64,000 nt of DNA from Eucommia ulmoides (lineage: Eukaryota; Streptophyta; Magnoliopsida; Garryales; Eucommiaceae): positions 33,299,300 to 33,363,299 of the forward strand of contig CM028332.1 in assembly GCA_016647705.1 (NCBI GenBank). The letters are read 5' to 3'. The translations under genes were made by a program, and so were the position numbers. Shown here one piece after another: positions 40,470-52,900 of the stretch. Position 1 is the stretch's first letter. Each line of letters opens with the position of its first letter. The notes below the pieces were generated by a model, which did not search any database, was not told the origin of the DNA, and saw nothing but the letters and a program-made list of their open reading frames with translations.

Positions 40470-40830
40470 GAATTGACGACTCGGTGTTCAAAACACTAGG
40501 TTCTCAATTTAAATTAAAAATAGACCCAGTGTTTTGAACACCGAGTTCAGCTTTGCAGACTGCAAAGTTTGACTGCTGCAAAGACTGCAGCCTTTGCAGT
40601 TTGGTCAAACGGTAAATAATACCGTTTGACTAAACGGTAACAATATCGTTTGATTATTTTAAATGAACCCGGTGTTTCAAACACCGAGTTCAAGGATTAA
40701 AAAAAATGAACCCGATGTTCAGAACACGGGTTTAAGAAATTTCGGCTTTTTTAAACTCGATGTTCAGAACACCGGGTTTAAGAACCTAGTGTTCCGAACA
40801 CTGGGTAACTTGAGTCCGGTAATAAAGTTG
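40470..40830. repeat. Cluster of palindromic repeats
   Basis: About six copies of a self-complementary unit of about 25 bases, built as AACCCGGTGTT plus AACACCGGGTT around one to three loop bases, lie near 40478, 40532, 40667, 40708, 40754 and 40785. Between the second and third are two further inverted pairs: ACTGCAAAG with CTTTGCAGT (about 40559-40600) and CAAACGGTA with TACCGTTTG (40607-40629). Almost the whole 360 bases can fold into a row of hairpins. The small ORF at 40663-40863 only reflects these repeats. Confidence 0.85.
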
Positions 40831-40968
40831 AAAATAACTTTGTTTTCAGAAATTTTGTTTTAAAATTATATTTAATAGGTAAACAACTCAAAGAAAGGGG
40901 CAGAGAAAAAAGAAGGTGGGGGTAGAGAGTATAACGACTAGGGTTAAGACAGAAGGAGTGACTTTGAT

Positions 40969-40972
<4 letters not shown>

Positions 40973-41005
<33 letters not shown>
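40973..41005. repeat. TA microsatellite
   Basis: An uninterrupted TA run lies just left of the large inverted-repeat element that begins near 41037. Confidence 0.85.
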
Positions 41006-41011
<6 letters not shown>

Positions 41012-41321
41012 AGATTATTTTTTAAAAAAAAAATGTAGGGCTATACTTTACACTCTTATGGTTGAATCAAATTGTACTTTACACCATGAATTATATTCGT
41101 CAGAACTTACAACCCCTGTGCTTAAGACTTACGACAGTTAAAAATTTAATAGAACTTAGAGTGTTCTTGTCATTTCAATTCAAAAATAAGGATAATTTCG
41201 ATATTTTCTTCCAACTAATTCAATGGGGTCTATTTGATAAATTATTCAAAGTTTATGGGTCAAAATATTTTTTCCTTTCATTCCCCCATTTTTCCCTTTG
41301 TCTCTTTTAATCCGTAGTTAG

Positions 41322-41862
41322 GGGTAGTCATGGATTTGGGGGTTTGCCCAACCCGCCCAGCCCATTGTCTTTTTTTTTTTAGGACTTGAACTTGATTTTT
41401 GAGCCCATGGACAAGGCTAGGGCCCCAAAATTTAGGCTCGTTCATTTTTAGGGTCGAATTCCAACATGGTCATTTTGTTTAGGGTCAGCTCAACTCGGCC
41501 AGACCATTTGTTAAAAAATTATATATATAAAAGATTAAGTGTTAAGTGAGATAACCATAATTCTTCATTTTCCTTCTCTGCCTCAAGTATAAAAGTTCAA
41601 GTAATAAATATTAAGTGAACTAATTATTATGTATGAATGTATTTATAATTTTAATTTGTTATCTTAGTGATTTTTTTTAAATTATAAAAAAATTATAGGG
41701 TCGGGCTTATGTTTAAAAAATTTTGTTTAGGGTTGGGTTTAGGCATGATAAAAGGGCCCGGACATAGGGTCGGGCCAGGCTCAGACTTACCATTTTTCTG
41801 TAATACTCTAGGTAGTGCCTAGTTCGAGCCTAGTCCAAATCGGCCCATGACCAACCCTATCA
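41322..41862. mobile_element. MITE, probably hAT-like
   Basis: The left end reads TTAGGGGTAGTCATGGATTT and the reverse complement of the right end reads TAGGGTTGGTCATGGGCCG. The interior is rich in GGGTCGGGC/GGCCCGG words, as in many plant hAT-type MITEs. It appears to sit inside the left arm of the large element at 41037-46012. A target duplication is not clear. Confidence 0.5.
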
Positions 41863-41959
41863 GCTGCACCCTTCAGTTCATTTCCAGCGACCCCCACCCC
41901 ACTTCTTAGTTCCTATCCGACGAACACAAGAGCAACTCATTCGCTCTCTCTCTTCTATC

Positions 41960-41960
<1 letters not shown>

Positions 41961-42010
<50 letters not shown>
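41961..42010. repeat. TA and TG microsatellite
   Basis: A TA run (about 41961-41977) is followed directly by about 16 TG repeats, then degenerate TGTGTG sequence to about 42035. Confidence 0.9.
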
Positions 42011-42011
<1 letters not shown>

Positions 42012-43780
42012 ACGTGTGTGTGTGCGCATGTGTGTACAAAAAAATAGATCCAAACTTTGGATAGATCCTTATTCGGATCTGTTGATTCGAGTAAGGATTG
42101 AAATTTTTTTTTTCGCTTGGATCTTTTCTCAGATCTACAATTTCAAGCAAGGATCGATAGATCCGAGCACAGATCCACAGCTTAGCCCAAAAAACTTTAT
42201 GAAAATTACATCTTATAGTTTTTTAGGAACATTTTGTTCCTCGTTCTTGGGTTAATTACAATTTGCATTGCTGTGATTAGATCGAATTGCACTTTGCCCA
42301 TGTGTTATTTTCGTTAGCACTTACAATCCTTGTGCTTAAGATTTAAGTGCAATAGTTAACTTTTTCGACATCGATAACAACGGGTAATAATAAACTAAAA
42401 TTAACTGATTAATGTTAAATTACATTTATACCCTTTAAAAATGTAATAATAATTATTTTAACACTAATTCAAATGTTGGGATCAACAACACTAATTAAAA
42501 ACCCTAAACCCCAACCACCCCACGCTGCACACCACCACATTAAATGTCACAGGTTTAATTTCAACCTGAAATTTTTCGCGCCTGTGATGACCTGATTACG
42601 CACCAATCAGTCAATCGTTCAAGTGTTCCTAGACAACACAATGTCAAACCAACCCGAAGCATATGCACGCACCAAAAACAGTATGAAAACACAACGAATT
42701 ACAACTGAAGCCAGCCATGTTTTATTACTCAGTCAAAACAAAGAAACACACAATATAATTCTAATCAATGGGTTGCAGGAACACTCAAACTCACTGGTTT
42801 ACCCATAAAAATCTGAAATACACATATTTATAAGCAAAGAAGGCAGTTAACAAGAACAACTGGTAGGAACATGCTCTGAAACTACTGGATAGGTGGTTGA
42901 ACATGACTACAGAGCAGTTAATCAATTTTTTAGCCAACACCAATAATTGCCTCACACATGCCCCTAAACTGTCCAGACTTAGACAATTTTTGCACATTAA
43001 CTAAGCACCAGCAACACCAGTTACACAACTAATTATGCTTGTTCTGTTACATCTCGTTGCGTTGTTACGCCCAACGACCCGCCATGTCGTATGTATTTTT
43101 CTAACCAGAGCACACCGTTGTGCCCAACGATCTATCATGTTTCCCACATGACCATGATCAGATTGTGGCATTGCGTCCACATTCTATCCGCCTTGCCTTG
43201 GTGTGGCACCAAGGTCTTCATTGGTTTCATGCAGCACGCATGAAACCTAATCCTAGCGTCGATCCTATGATTGTCGTGCACCATATGCCAATGCCGCCAA
43301 TGTGCACCAACATTTCCCAACAATACACTATTTTGCCAACATATGGCCAACACCTTATTTCAATACTTCCCAATGCCCAATAGCATTGTCCAACGACACC
43401 CCATTCTCCAACGCATGCCGCTGCATGTTGACATTTGTTGCCTTGACCACGTGTCAAAGTCTTTCCCGGTGTCATGCCACTCATATGGCATCGATCCTAG
43501 CATTATGCCTAGGATCATCTCCACAATGCCCAACATCCGTTGGTGTTGAGCCACAACCCCCTTATCTGCCAACGTAATGTGCCTTAGTTTATGTCTTAAA
43601 CCAATATTATTGGGTAAGGCTTACTTCAAGCTTCCCATCATGTATAAGTCATGCCTTACACCTTGCCTTATCGTCTGACACCCCTTAGCGCGCCTAGTGT
43701 CCTGCCTTGCCGAGGGTTTAAGAGGAGGGACACCCCCTTATAATACTTTCTACAAAATAATTCAAGTGGCAATAATAGAC

Positions 43781-45560
43781 ATCAAAATGTCTAAGGAGTC
43801 AACAATGGACCCCTTCCCACGGTTGACTCCTTGCCTCTACTGCGTGCCTACGTTTTGTACCAAGTTACCCCAACTTAGCACCACCATGCCGACGTTTTGC
43901 CAACCAATAAATGTCCTCGCCCAACATTCATCTACATTTGAACTTTAGCTCACCTCCGCACCTATTTCTTACAACGCTTTCACTTGGTGTCCTTTACACC
44001 ACATTCGGTTAGAAATACGCTCCAAGTCAGTACAGCACGTACGATTGAAAACCGCACCAAGTCTGTACCATCTTGTTCTTTCAACATTGTTAGGAACTAA
44101 CACTAAACCACAACCATGCCAAACCACCACTATGCTGAAGCGCAATCACCAATACGCTGAATCATCATCTCTTATCTATCACACACACATACTTCGTGAA
44201 ATAATTCATGCATGTTTGTTGCCGAGAGCAACAAGATCAATTTGGTGTAAAATAAAATCTAAAAATTCTTTATCACAATATTTTTTCCCTTATTTGCAAA
44301 TTACATGGCATACTATAGCAATAAAATCGAGCGAAGATATGAAGCTAAAAACAAACTGATGTGATATGTCCAAGAAAATTAAAACTTCAAGAAGCAATTT
44401 GAAACCTCATTTGTACTTTCGGGGGTACAAAGTGAAATTCAGCCAAAAAAAAAAAAGGAAAAAAATGTAACAAGGCCTTTCTTTTTCATTGTTATCACTT
44501 CACAAATTTGAACACATTATACAACAAAATGCAATATTTTCATGAACATCTCACGTTGCCTCAAATAAAGACTTGAGCATAATCACAAATAACTCACAAT
44601 AAGAATCAAATATGGACTCATAATATATAAACAAAACACACACATACATATATACAATTACATATCAGATCTGTAAATCTGAACAAGGTTCTACAAAATG
44701 TTTGAGGAGTCAATAATGGACCCCTACCCACGGTTGGCTCTTTGCCTCAACCGTGTACCTACGTTTTGTGCCAAGTTACCCCAACTTCACATCACTGGGT
44801 CGAAGTTTTTCCAACCGATAGATGTCCTTACACAACATTCATCTACATTTGAACTTTGGTTAACCTCCATACCTATTTCTTACAACGTTTTCACTTGGGG
44901 TCCCTTACACCACATTCGTTTAGAAATACGCACCAATTTGGTGCCTTTTTGTACCAACTCTTTCGTTTATGCCGCATGCACCACGTCTGATTAAACACCG
45001 CACCAAGTCCGTGTCATCTTGTACTTTCAACATTGTTAGGAGCTAACACTAAACCACAGTCATGCCTAACCACCACCATGCTGAAGCGCAATCACCAATA
45101 CGCCAAATCATCATCTCTCATCTATCACACAGATGTACTTCGTGAAACAATTCATGCATGTTTGTTGCGAAGAGCAACAAGGTCAATCTGGTGTAAAATA
45201 AAATTTAAAAATTCTTCATCACAATATTTTTCTCCTATTTGCAAATCACATGCCAAACTATAACAATAAAATCGAGCGAAGATATGAAGCTAAAAACAAA
45301 CTGTGTGATATGTCTAAGAAAATTAAAACTTCAAGAAGCAATTGGAAACCTCACTTGTACTTTGGGGGTACAAAGTGAAATTCGGCAAAAAAAAAAAAAA
45401 AAAAAAGAAAAAAAAAGAGGAAAACAAATGTAACAAGCCTTCCATTTTCATTGTTATCACTTCACAAATTTGAACACATTATACAACAAAATACAATATT
45501 TTAATGAACATCTCACGTTACCTCAAATAGAGACTTAAGCATAAATCACAAATAACTCAC
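43781..45560. repeat. Direct duplication of about 0.9 kb
   Basis: The stretch from AAAATGTCTAAGGAGTCAAC (43784) to about 44690 recurs from AAAATGTTTGAGGAGTCAAT (44695) onward, with the same order of landmarks: the CCAAGTTACCCCAACTT block (43860 and 44779), the GCTGAAGCGCAATCACCAAT block (44131 and 45081) and the TTCACAAATTTGAACACATT block (44500 and 45461). The A-rich tract between the last two differs in length. No open frame is kept in both copies, so it is probably non-coding. Confidence 0.88.
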
Positions 45561-46012
45561 AATAAGAACCAAATATGGACTCATAATATATAAACAAAAC
45601 ACACACATATACATATATACAAATACATTTCGGATCTATAGATCTGAGCAAAGATCTACAGATCCGAAACTCGGATCTCCGATCTCTGTCTCTCCCCATA
45701 TGTAAATATATATATTTGTATATCTTATAGAGAGGGAGAGAGAGAGGAGTTGAGAGAGAGAGAGGATGTCGCCAGAATGGAGCAAAATTGAAATGGAAAA
45801 GAAAAAAACATTTGGAACCTTTATAATTTGAATGACTTTTAAATAGACCCTTTTAACTTAGAGGAAAATAACATTACCCTTAATTTTAAAGTGAAACGAC
45901 AAAATTATCCTTACTTCTATTAGATTTTTAACCGTTGCACTTAAGTCTGAACCACAAAGAGTGTAACTACTGATAAACATATTATACGGGTGCAAAGTGT
46001 AATTAACCCTCT

Positions 46013-46451
46013 AATAATACAAGTCCTTTGCCGAATTTGTTTTTTTTTCTTTTTGGTAGTTCGAAAGAGGACAAATTTCGAAGGCCCTTTTATCCATTTC
46101 TTCAAACAGAACATCTTCAATATTAGTCGTAGGAGTTGCAAGGATCTCTAGGTTACTTTCTTCTCTAGCTTCTCTCTTAGCCAAGATGTAGGCACATCGA
46201 TTTGTTTCTCTGGGAGCGAAATGGAGAGTGTAGTCAGTGTTCACTAAGACTTGCTTACACTCCTCGATCCAGTATTTGAACCGGTGGTTTTCCAGACAGC
46301 GATATTGAACAAGGGTGACCGCTTCTGCTGAATCCATCTCCACCATGACACAAGGATACTGTCTGCCAGCTGCCAATTTGATACCGGTAACAAGACTTTT
46401 CAACTCCGCTTCAATTGCCGTGCAACTTTCCAAGCAGCCATGGTAGCCCAT
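46013..46451 (-). pseudogene. RNase H-like (RVT_3-type) fragment
   Basis: The open frame encodes about 146 residues with the pattern of the RNase H domain found at the end of plant LINE-type reverse transcriptases: EAEL (E14-L17) and MDSAEAV in a beta strand, then an NRCAYILAK segment where the usual catalytic Asp of CAD is Tyr. The N-terminal strand with the first Asp is absent, so it is a fragment or a decayed gene. The last 19 codons extend into the end of the neighbouring inverted-repeat element. The copy at 60068-60519 on the other strand is the same family, including the C-terminal tail with NIEDVLFEEMDKR. Confidence 0.65.
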
Positions 46452-46975
46452 TTTCCTTTGCCAATGACGTTCAAGTATACATCAAAAAGATCAAAAAGAA
46501 AGAGGAAACATTTTCCACATAATCGTCGCTGTTTCTCTTTTACCTAATAGCCTAACACTATTATACAATCAGGAATATACAACCCAAAAAAAAAAAAGGT
46601 GCACCGTTCTCTTAGAGCTATAGAATTATGTCCTCACCAAAGAAGATTCTATCAACCATTCATTGACCCCCTTCAAAATCATTTTGAGCCACTAACACTG
46701 CATTTCGGTGAAGTATTTGAAGAAGAAATTTGCTTTAGAAAAAGAAAATTTATCAAAAAAAAAAGGGAAAAAATCATGGGAAAATTTTCAAAATCTACCT
46801 GAAATAGAAACTTATCAAGGGTGAGAAAGGGCGTAGCCAACATAGATGATGCTGCTCAGAGTTAAAAAGCGACGCAAAAATATCCAAATCTTGAGAGTTG
46901 ACGATAGGTCAAACGGAATAAGGGGAATTTGAAATGGCGAAATCGACTTTTATGCCCATGATTGATTAAGAATCA
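46452..46975. other. Downstream of the PQBP1 gene
   Basis: This holds the presumed 3' UTR of the PQBP1 homologue (minus strand, running left from 46975) and a short gap to the RNase H-like fragment. No other gene or repeat is apparent beyond A-rich tracts. Confidence 0.4.
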
Positions 46976-49900
46976 TCAATCAGCATCACCAAGACCATCG
47001 CTTCCGTCCCCCTTCTTGGATATAGCGGCAAAATGAGAATTGGGTTTCTTCTTTTGTGAAGCAATTTCAGCATTTTTACGTAGGACTGCTCCGGGTGATG
47101 GATAAGGGCGCTGCTGAAAGAGAGGACCCTGCAATTTAAACAAAAAAAATCAATTAATTTGAGACATATTATGAATAAATTGAAATCGAAGAAAAGGAGG
47201 TCCAATTTTAAGAGCAATGGGAGAGTTGAGATATGACTTATGAGCTACTTCATCCATATTGAAAACTTGGATAAAAACACTAGCAGCCTCGAAGGAAATA
47301 AATCTTGTGATTGTAAGTTTTCAAACATTTTGAAGTAGCTATATATATATACACGCACACTAGTAAGTGCCCGTGCCCGTGCCCGTGCCCGTGCCTGTAG
47401 GCACGTTTTAATATTTATTATTTTAATAATAAATTAAGTCTATAAATTTTAAACTTCAACTAACTATTACCTTAAACAATTCATTTTATATTATAAAATG
47501 GAATAGTGCAAGTTGTATGAGGTAATTATTATCCATAGAACGGGTAGGATCACTCCAATATATATAATCAAAGAGATGAAAAAAAATTATGTAGAGCCCA
47601 CACCGTTTTGATTTATGTATATATATATATTGGTCGGAGACGTAGCTATATAAGCAGTATATCAATTATAACACAATTAGTGTACCGTGGCAGTTGTATC
47701 TGCAGCCCGGGGCTGTACTCCTTTCAAACCAACAACCCTGCAATAATGAAATAGAGGAGATTAAAATTCAAATATACTAGGGAATCTCACCAAGTTAAGG
47801 AGAAACCGAGAGAAAAGGTAATACGAAGAAACTAAGGTTTAACAATTTGAAAAAAAAAAAAAAAAAGAGAGAGAGAGAGATGAACGCTTGGATTCTTGTA
47901 ATAAATTGCTTGATCTAAATATTATCGTACCAGCCACCACGGGGAGCATCTGAATAGGAGCTTGGATCCATGGGATCCAGCTCATCATCGTCGTCACCCT
48001 CAAGTTTCCTCCTGTCTCTTTTATTGCCTTTGCCAATTGGAGGCTTAAAATTGGACCTGCAGTGCAGCCCAACAAATTTCTTTGATTTTGCCCAAAAAAA
48101 GTTAGAACCAATGAAGAAAAGAAGTGGTCTAATTATATCTCGTGATTAAGCTTTCATTATCAGTTCACTAAATAAGCTAATTATTTAATATTTATAGGGG
48201 CAAAGTTACTGTTCCTCAAGCATTTGGACTCAAAACAACATAACTTGACCCAAAACCTTGTTTTTTGTTTTTTGAAAAAAAAAAAATAGACTGGTAAGTA
48301 TAAAACGTAGCATTTAATTTCCTTCATATCAAAACATAGGGAAAACAAACATAAAAGCAAATGCTGAAGCTGGAATTTTATTTCCTTTCCAGACTCTTAG
48401 GGTGTATTTGTTTGGGTGAAAAAAATGATGGATAAGAAAATGAAAAGGAAAATAGGATGGAAAATGAGAAAAAATCTTGTTTGGTATGGATAGAAAATGG
48501 GCGGAAAAAGAAAATAGGAAGGAAAATGCACAATTTTCTAAGCAAAAATTTTTCCTCGCTAATTTGGAAGGAAAATGAAGAAAAATGAGGAAAGATTTTT
48601 CAAGAGGAGAGCAAAATTACAATTATACCCTTGATAATAGAATTTTTAAATTATTTTCGCAATATATGAGAATAAAATAGTAAATTACATTAAATTATTT
48701 TCCTTTTATTATTCTTTCCTAACCAAACAACACTAGAGAAAATAATTTTCTTTTCACGACGAATAAAGATATTATCATCTCATTTTTCTTTTCCTTTCTC
48801 TTTTCCTTCCTTCCGATCAAACATACCCTTCAAAATAATAAATTTCATTAACAATTGTTTTATACCTTGACCTTTTCTTTTGCAGATTTTTCCGTTCTCT
48901 GTTTCCGACAAGTCAATCCATCACAATGAAACACTAACCACCCACCACCTCGCAAGGTACATAACCTTAAGGCTAAAACCCTCGTTTATTTCAATTTTTT
49001 TTATTTGAAAATATCATCATTTGCAGCTCATACCCCACCCCCTTGACATTCTTGTTTCTTCTTTGGGGCAATATTGACATGAAGAACAATAAAGAAATAA
49101 GTTCCAGTCTCCTAAAAGACCTTCAACAAGTTTCAAAGGTAAACCTGCTCCGTCCCATTTGAAAGAGGCAGATTTTACTAAACTCCCACATTAACAGAAC
49201 AAGAGAATCAGATTGCATTTGAGATCATTAAAGTGGCACATAGAAGTTAAAACTTAAGCTTCATGTAAAAGTATGATACCTCTGCTTGGAGAACCTTTTG
49301 TCTGAATCATCTCTAGTATTTGTGGTTTTCGTAGTCTGCAACTGGTTTTCCACGGTGGTTGACAAATATTTGATTTCAGGAAGGTTAAGAACACTGCATT
49401 CAAAACAAAATTTAATAGATTGCCATAGCACAACTATCGTTGTAAAAAATAATATCATTGACTGTACTGGTGTTTACTATAAAAAAATAAAAAGGATGAT
49501 GATAAAAACAACTATCATAAAAAATGATAAGGTCCACGGAACACAATTCCTGAGCAAGGTAGTCAAAATCGGGATCCTGGATCGGATTGTTTTGGGGTAC
49601 CCAAAAATTGAATGGTAGAATCAGATCGAGTATCGTAACTAAGATTCTATGACCTAATGTTTATTTTTATTTTATTTTTCTTCCTTAGAGGGGTTAAGCG
49701 TATCATAGAAAAAGAAAAAAGAAAAAAGAAAAAAGAAAAATTAAGTGGAGGATAAAAAATAACAAAGATTACACTACTTTCCCCATAACTATATACACTG
49801 CTATAACATATAACTTTTATCTCAAAAAAAAAAAACTTTACTATTAAACAGATTGAGTCAAAAAGTTGAAAGTAAACAATAATATAGTATTTTTTGAGAG

Positions 49901-52900
49901 ATGACAACAAGAAGTCTCTAGAACAAAACATACCCAGAAGAAGATACAATGAAAAGAGAGAATAAGAGTCAACAGACTTGAAAAAATAAAAGAAGAACAG
50001 AAGACAACCCATAGCAAAAGAAACAATAAAACAAAGAGAAGAAGATGACGTAAATGCAGAGAAAGGAAGAAGAACGATGGCTAACAGAGGAGGGAAGTTT
50101 TAACGAAGTCAGAAAACTAAGGAGAAGAAAAATTTGAAAAAGCTGAACATACCTGGTATGTACGTTTGCTCTGCCTCTTCAAGATCGACACAACTCCAGG
50201 TAAATTGAAGAAACAATTTATTGTTCAGAGGTTAGGGTAGTATTTAATAGGATTATTTATGGATTAGGGTGTAATTTTGGTTAAAAGCCCTAATTTACGG
50301 GGCTTACTTTTGATTTTTGGGCCAAGGAGCAAATAGTTCAAAATACGTAAAATAGAATGGCATACAAATCGCAGAATCTAATGATTCTACACGATTTCAA
50401 TGATTCCACAATGCAATTTGGCCAAACAATTATGCTACCATTCAGATCCTTTTGCTATATTTTGGTAGTAGAATTGTGCGATCCTACGATACAGATTACG
50501 ATTTTGACAACCTTGCTCGTGAGGTTACTTGGGTTACTTAAGTCTTAAGTGATGACAAGGCCGTGAAAAATCAACATTGCACATGACATCCCTAATCTTG
50601 TGTTTTTTTGAGTGCAAAGACAAACAACTAGTATTCAATTGTACATAGTTGTTGGTGTTAACCATAAGCTTCTCCCATTAGTGACAATTATTTGGCTACT
50701 TAACTACTCTTTCTGTCTTCTGCATCTGTTCCAGGAAAAATACACTCAACAGAACTAAACAACTTGAAGAAATTGAACATTTAATATCACCATGGCATTT
50801 TCAGTCCCATACTCCCATTTAAAGACATTTATATTAAATGCATAAAGGAAACTGGAAAGATACTGTTGAGGGGATGAAAATCATAAACAAGAGGACCAAC
50901 TACTACCGTGTGCAATGATTGCAGTGACCCCATGACTGCACAAGGCCTACACCCCAACCGCCGCATCCCATGCATTTTTTTAATGTAGACGAGAGATCAT
51001 TCGAATTTCTAATAGCGGAGCTTCCAGAAACGTCATAACGTTGTTGTGTAGTAACCTGTTGTGTTGAGTCAGGGCGCTCCCATTGTGATACCTGTGTCTT
51101 TGAGTTGTAGTAGTACTTTTGACCTACAGAAAATGAATCATTCAAAAGATGGAAAAGAGTATCTAAAGTTACTGATAGGAAAAGCAGATCTAGATAGATT
51201 GAAACAAAAAATATATCGTACTAACAGAAAACAGAAATTATTACAATAACCAGTTCAGAGGTACTTGTGCTAGGCAGAAGTCAGAACACAAATGGAGGCC
51301 CAAAGAGGTGGTTATTCAAGTTTGTAAGGGGCTGTTTGGTTTTGTTTTCAAAAAAAAAAATGAATACAATTTTTGAAAATTGTGAAAAGAATTTTGTTTT
51401 TGTTTTCGAAAAGTTAAAAAGTGGTGTGATTGATTGAAATATGGTATTGAAAAAGCGAGATGATAATAATGTTTGTTGGGTTAGTGAATGCCAGAGAGAA
51501 TTTGTAAAGAAAATAAAGATAAAGTATAATGAAAAAAAACTTGAAAGTTATAAAATAATAAAAGTATATAACTAAAAGTAGGTAATGTGATAAATTAAGC
51601 ATTGTGAAAATTGTTTGAGAAATTTTTGAGATGCGTTGTTAAAAAAGAAATAGTCTGTAATTTAAAAGAAAGAAAAAAAAAACTGAATTTAAAAAAAAAA
51701 AAAGTAAAAAAAAAAATGATCCAAACAGGGCCTGAAATTCTATTTGATACTCTTCTGAAACCTTTGGAATAAAAATCTTAAAGACACCAGCTGAACGACT
51801 TACCCGTCGTTTCATCCAACACCTCTTGCCAACCATCAGGAAGAAGTAAAGCAGATGGTGGCACTGAACTAGAAGCAGCCTCAATAGGTCTTTCCCACTG
51901 ACTTGTCCCAGAACTTTCGTTAAAATAGTATGGAGCCCCACTATCAGGATCCTTTGCCTCAATCTATGACGGTATTTCATTAAAAATAACAGTAGCATGC
52001 ACCAGGATGAAAGAACACCAATTGGATTACATAACATAGAAATACGAAAGGAAGATACAGTATTGGATTTTCAGAACCAAAGTACTACTAGACTTCTAGA
52101 AAGAAAAGTTAATAATCAGAGCTCACACATCTTGAGCATAATTAATAAAAACAAATCCATTTCTAGTGTCGTATGTTCATTTATCTTGAGAACTAAAACC
52201 CAAGCCTTAAACTTGATAATAAAAAACTAGTGAAGCAAACAACACATTCAGCAGATATGGATAATTGCAACTTCACTTCAACGAGTTTGTATATTCAAGT
52301 TCCTACACTACACTGATTCTGAACACAAATTTGGGTCCCTTAAATTTGACAATGAAATTAGTGAAGTAACTGACAACAGACATGTAAGCTAAATAGTTAA
52401 GATGCTACCACCCATAGAAAAGAACCACGACACCTATTCCAACATGTTTGAAATCCAAAGATTTTATGCAACAAAACGAATCTTAGATAAATAAAACAAG
52501 CATTAATCACATCTTAATAGCACGCAATACTTACCCACCCCGAAGGCAACTTCCCAGAAACCGTGGTTTGATGTGGAGTCTCCAACCTCTAAGTGTGAAG
52601 ATGCAAGAGAAAAGTCAGACTCGGTGATCAAGGAGAAATAGCATATAGAGATTCACGAGCAAACAAACAGATAGAATGGAAAAGAATGGAATCGTGAAGA
52701 CAAGTAAAAAAGAGACCTAACAAAATAAGGAAAAAAACATCAAACGAAACGAGTTCAAAACTTGCTAAGATATATGAATGTATGTAACACCTCATCTTCA
52801 GGTGATATGTTTACTAAATAAAAGAGGAAGCCATAACAAATATCATGATTGACAACAAAAAATTTATTTTGTGTTCACAACACCTTACTACAAACATCAT

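Larger units (their letters stand above)
41037..46012. mobile_element. Large inverted-repeat element, non-coding
   Basis: The left end (GGGCTATACTTTACACTC, then a block with GACTTACGACAGTTAAAAATT to about 41220) is the diverged inverse of the right end at about 45880-46012 (reverse complement GGGTTAATTACACTTTGCAC). Further in, a CT-rich/TA-rich/AGATCCGA-rich block at about 41920-42180 is mirrored at 45630-45775. A second copy of the end-type sequence lies at 42247-42370. Ends of the GGGTTAATTACACTTTGCACC type are common on plant DNA transposons, but no transposase is visible and I see no target duplication. The interior holds a direct duplication of about 0.9 kb. It is likely a non-autonomous DNA element with secondary insertions. 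Confidence 0.55.

Noticed and set aside
40663-40863. 66-codon ORF
   Set aside because: Its repeated peptide words simply mirror the palindromic DNA repeats.
43120-43577. Overlapping ORFs of 70-92 codons on both strands
   Set aside because: They overlap each other in several frames with no domain, and the region lies inside a non-coding inverted-repeat element.
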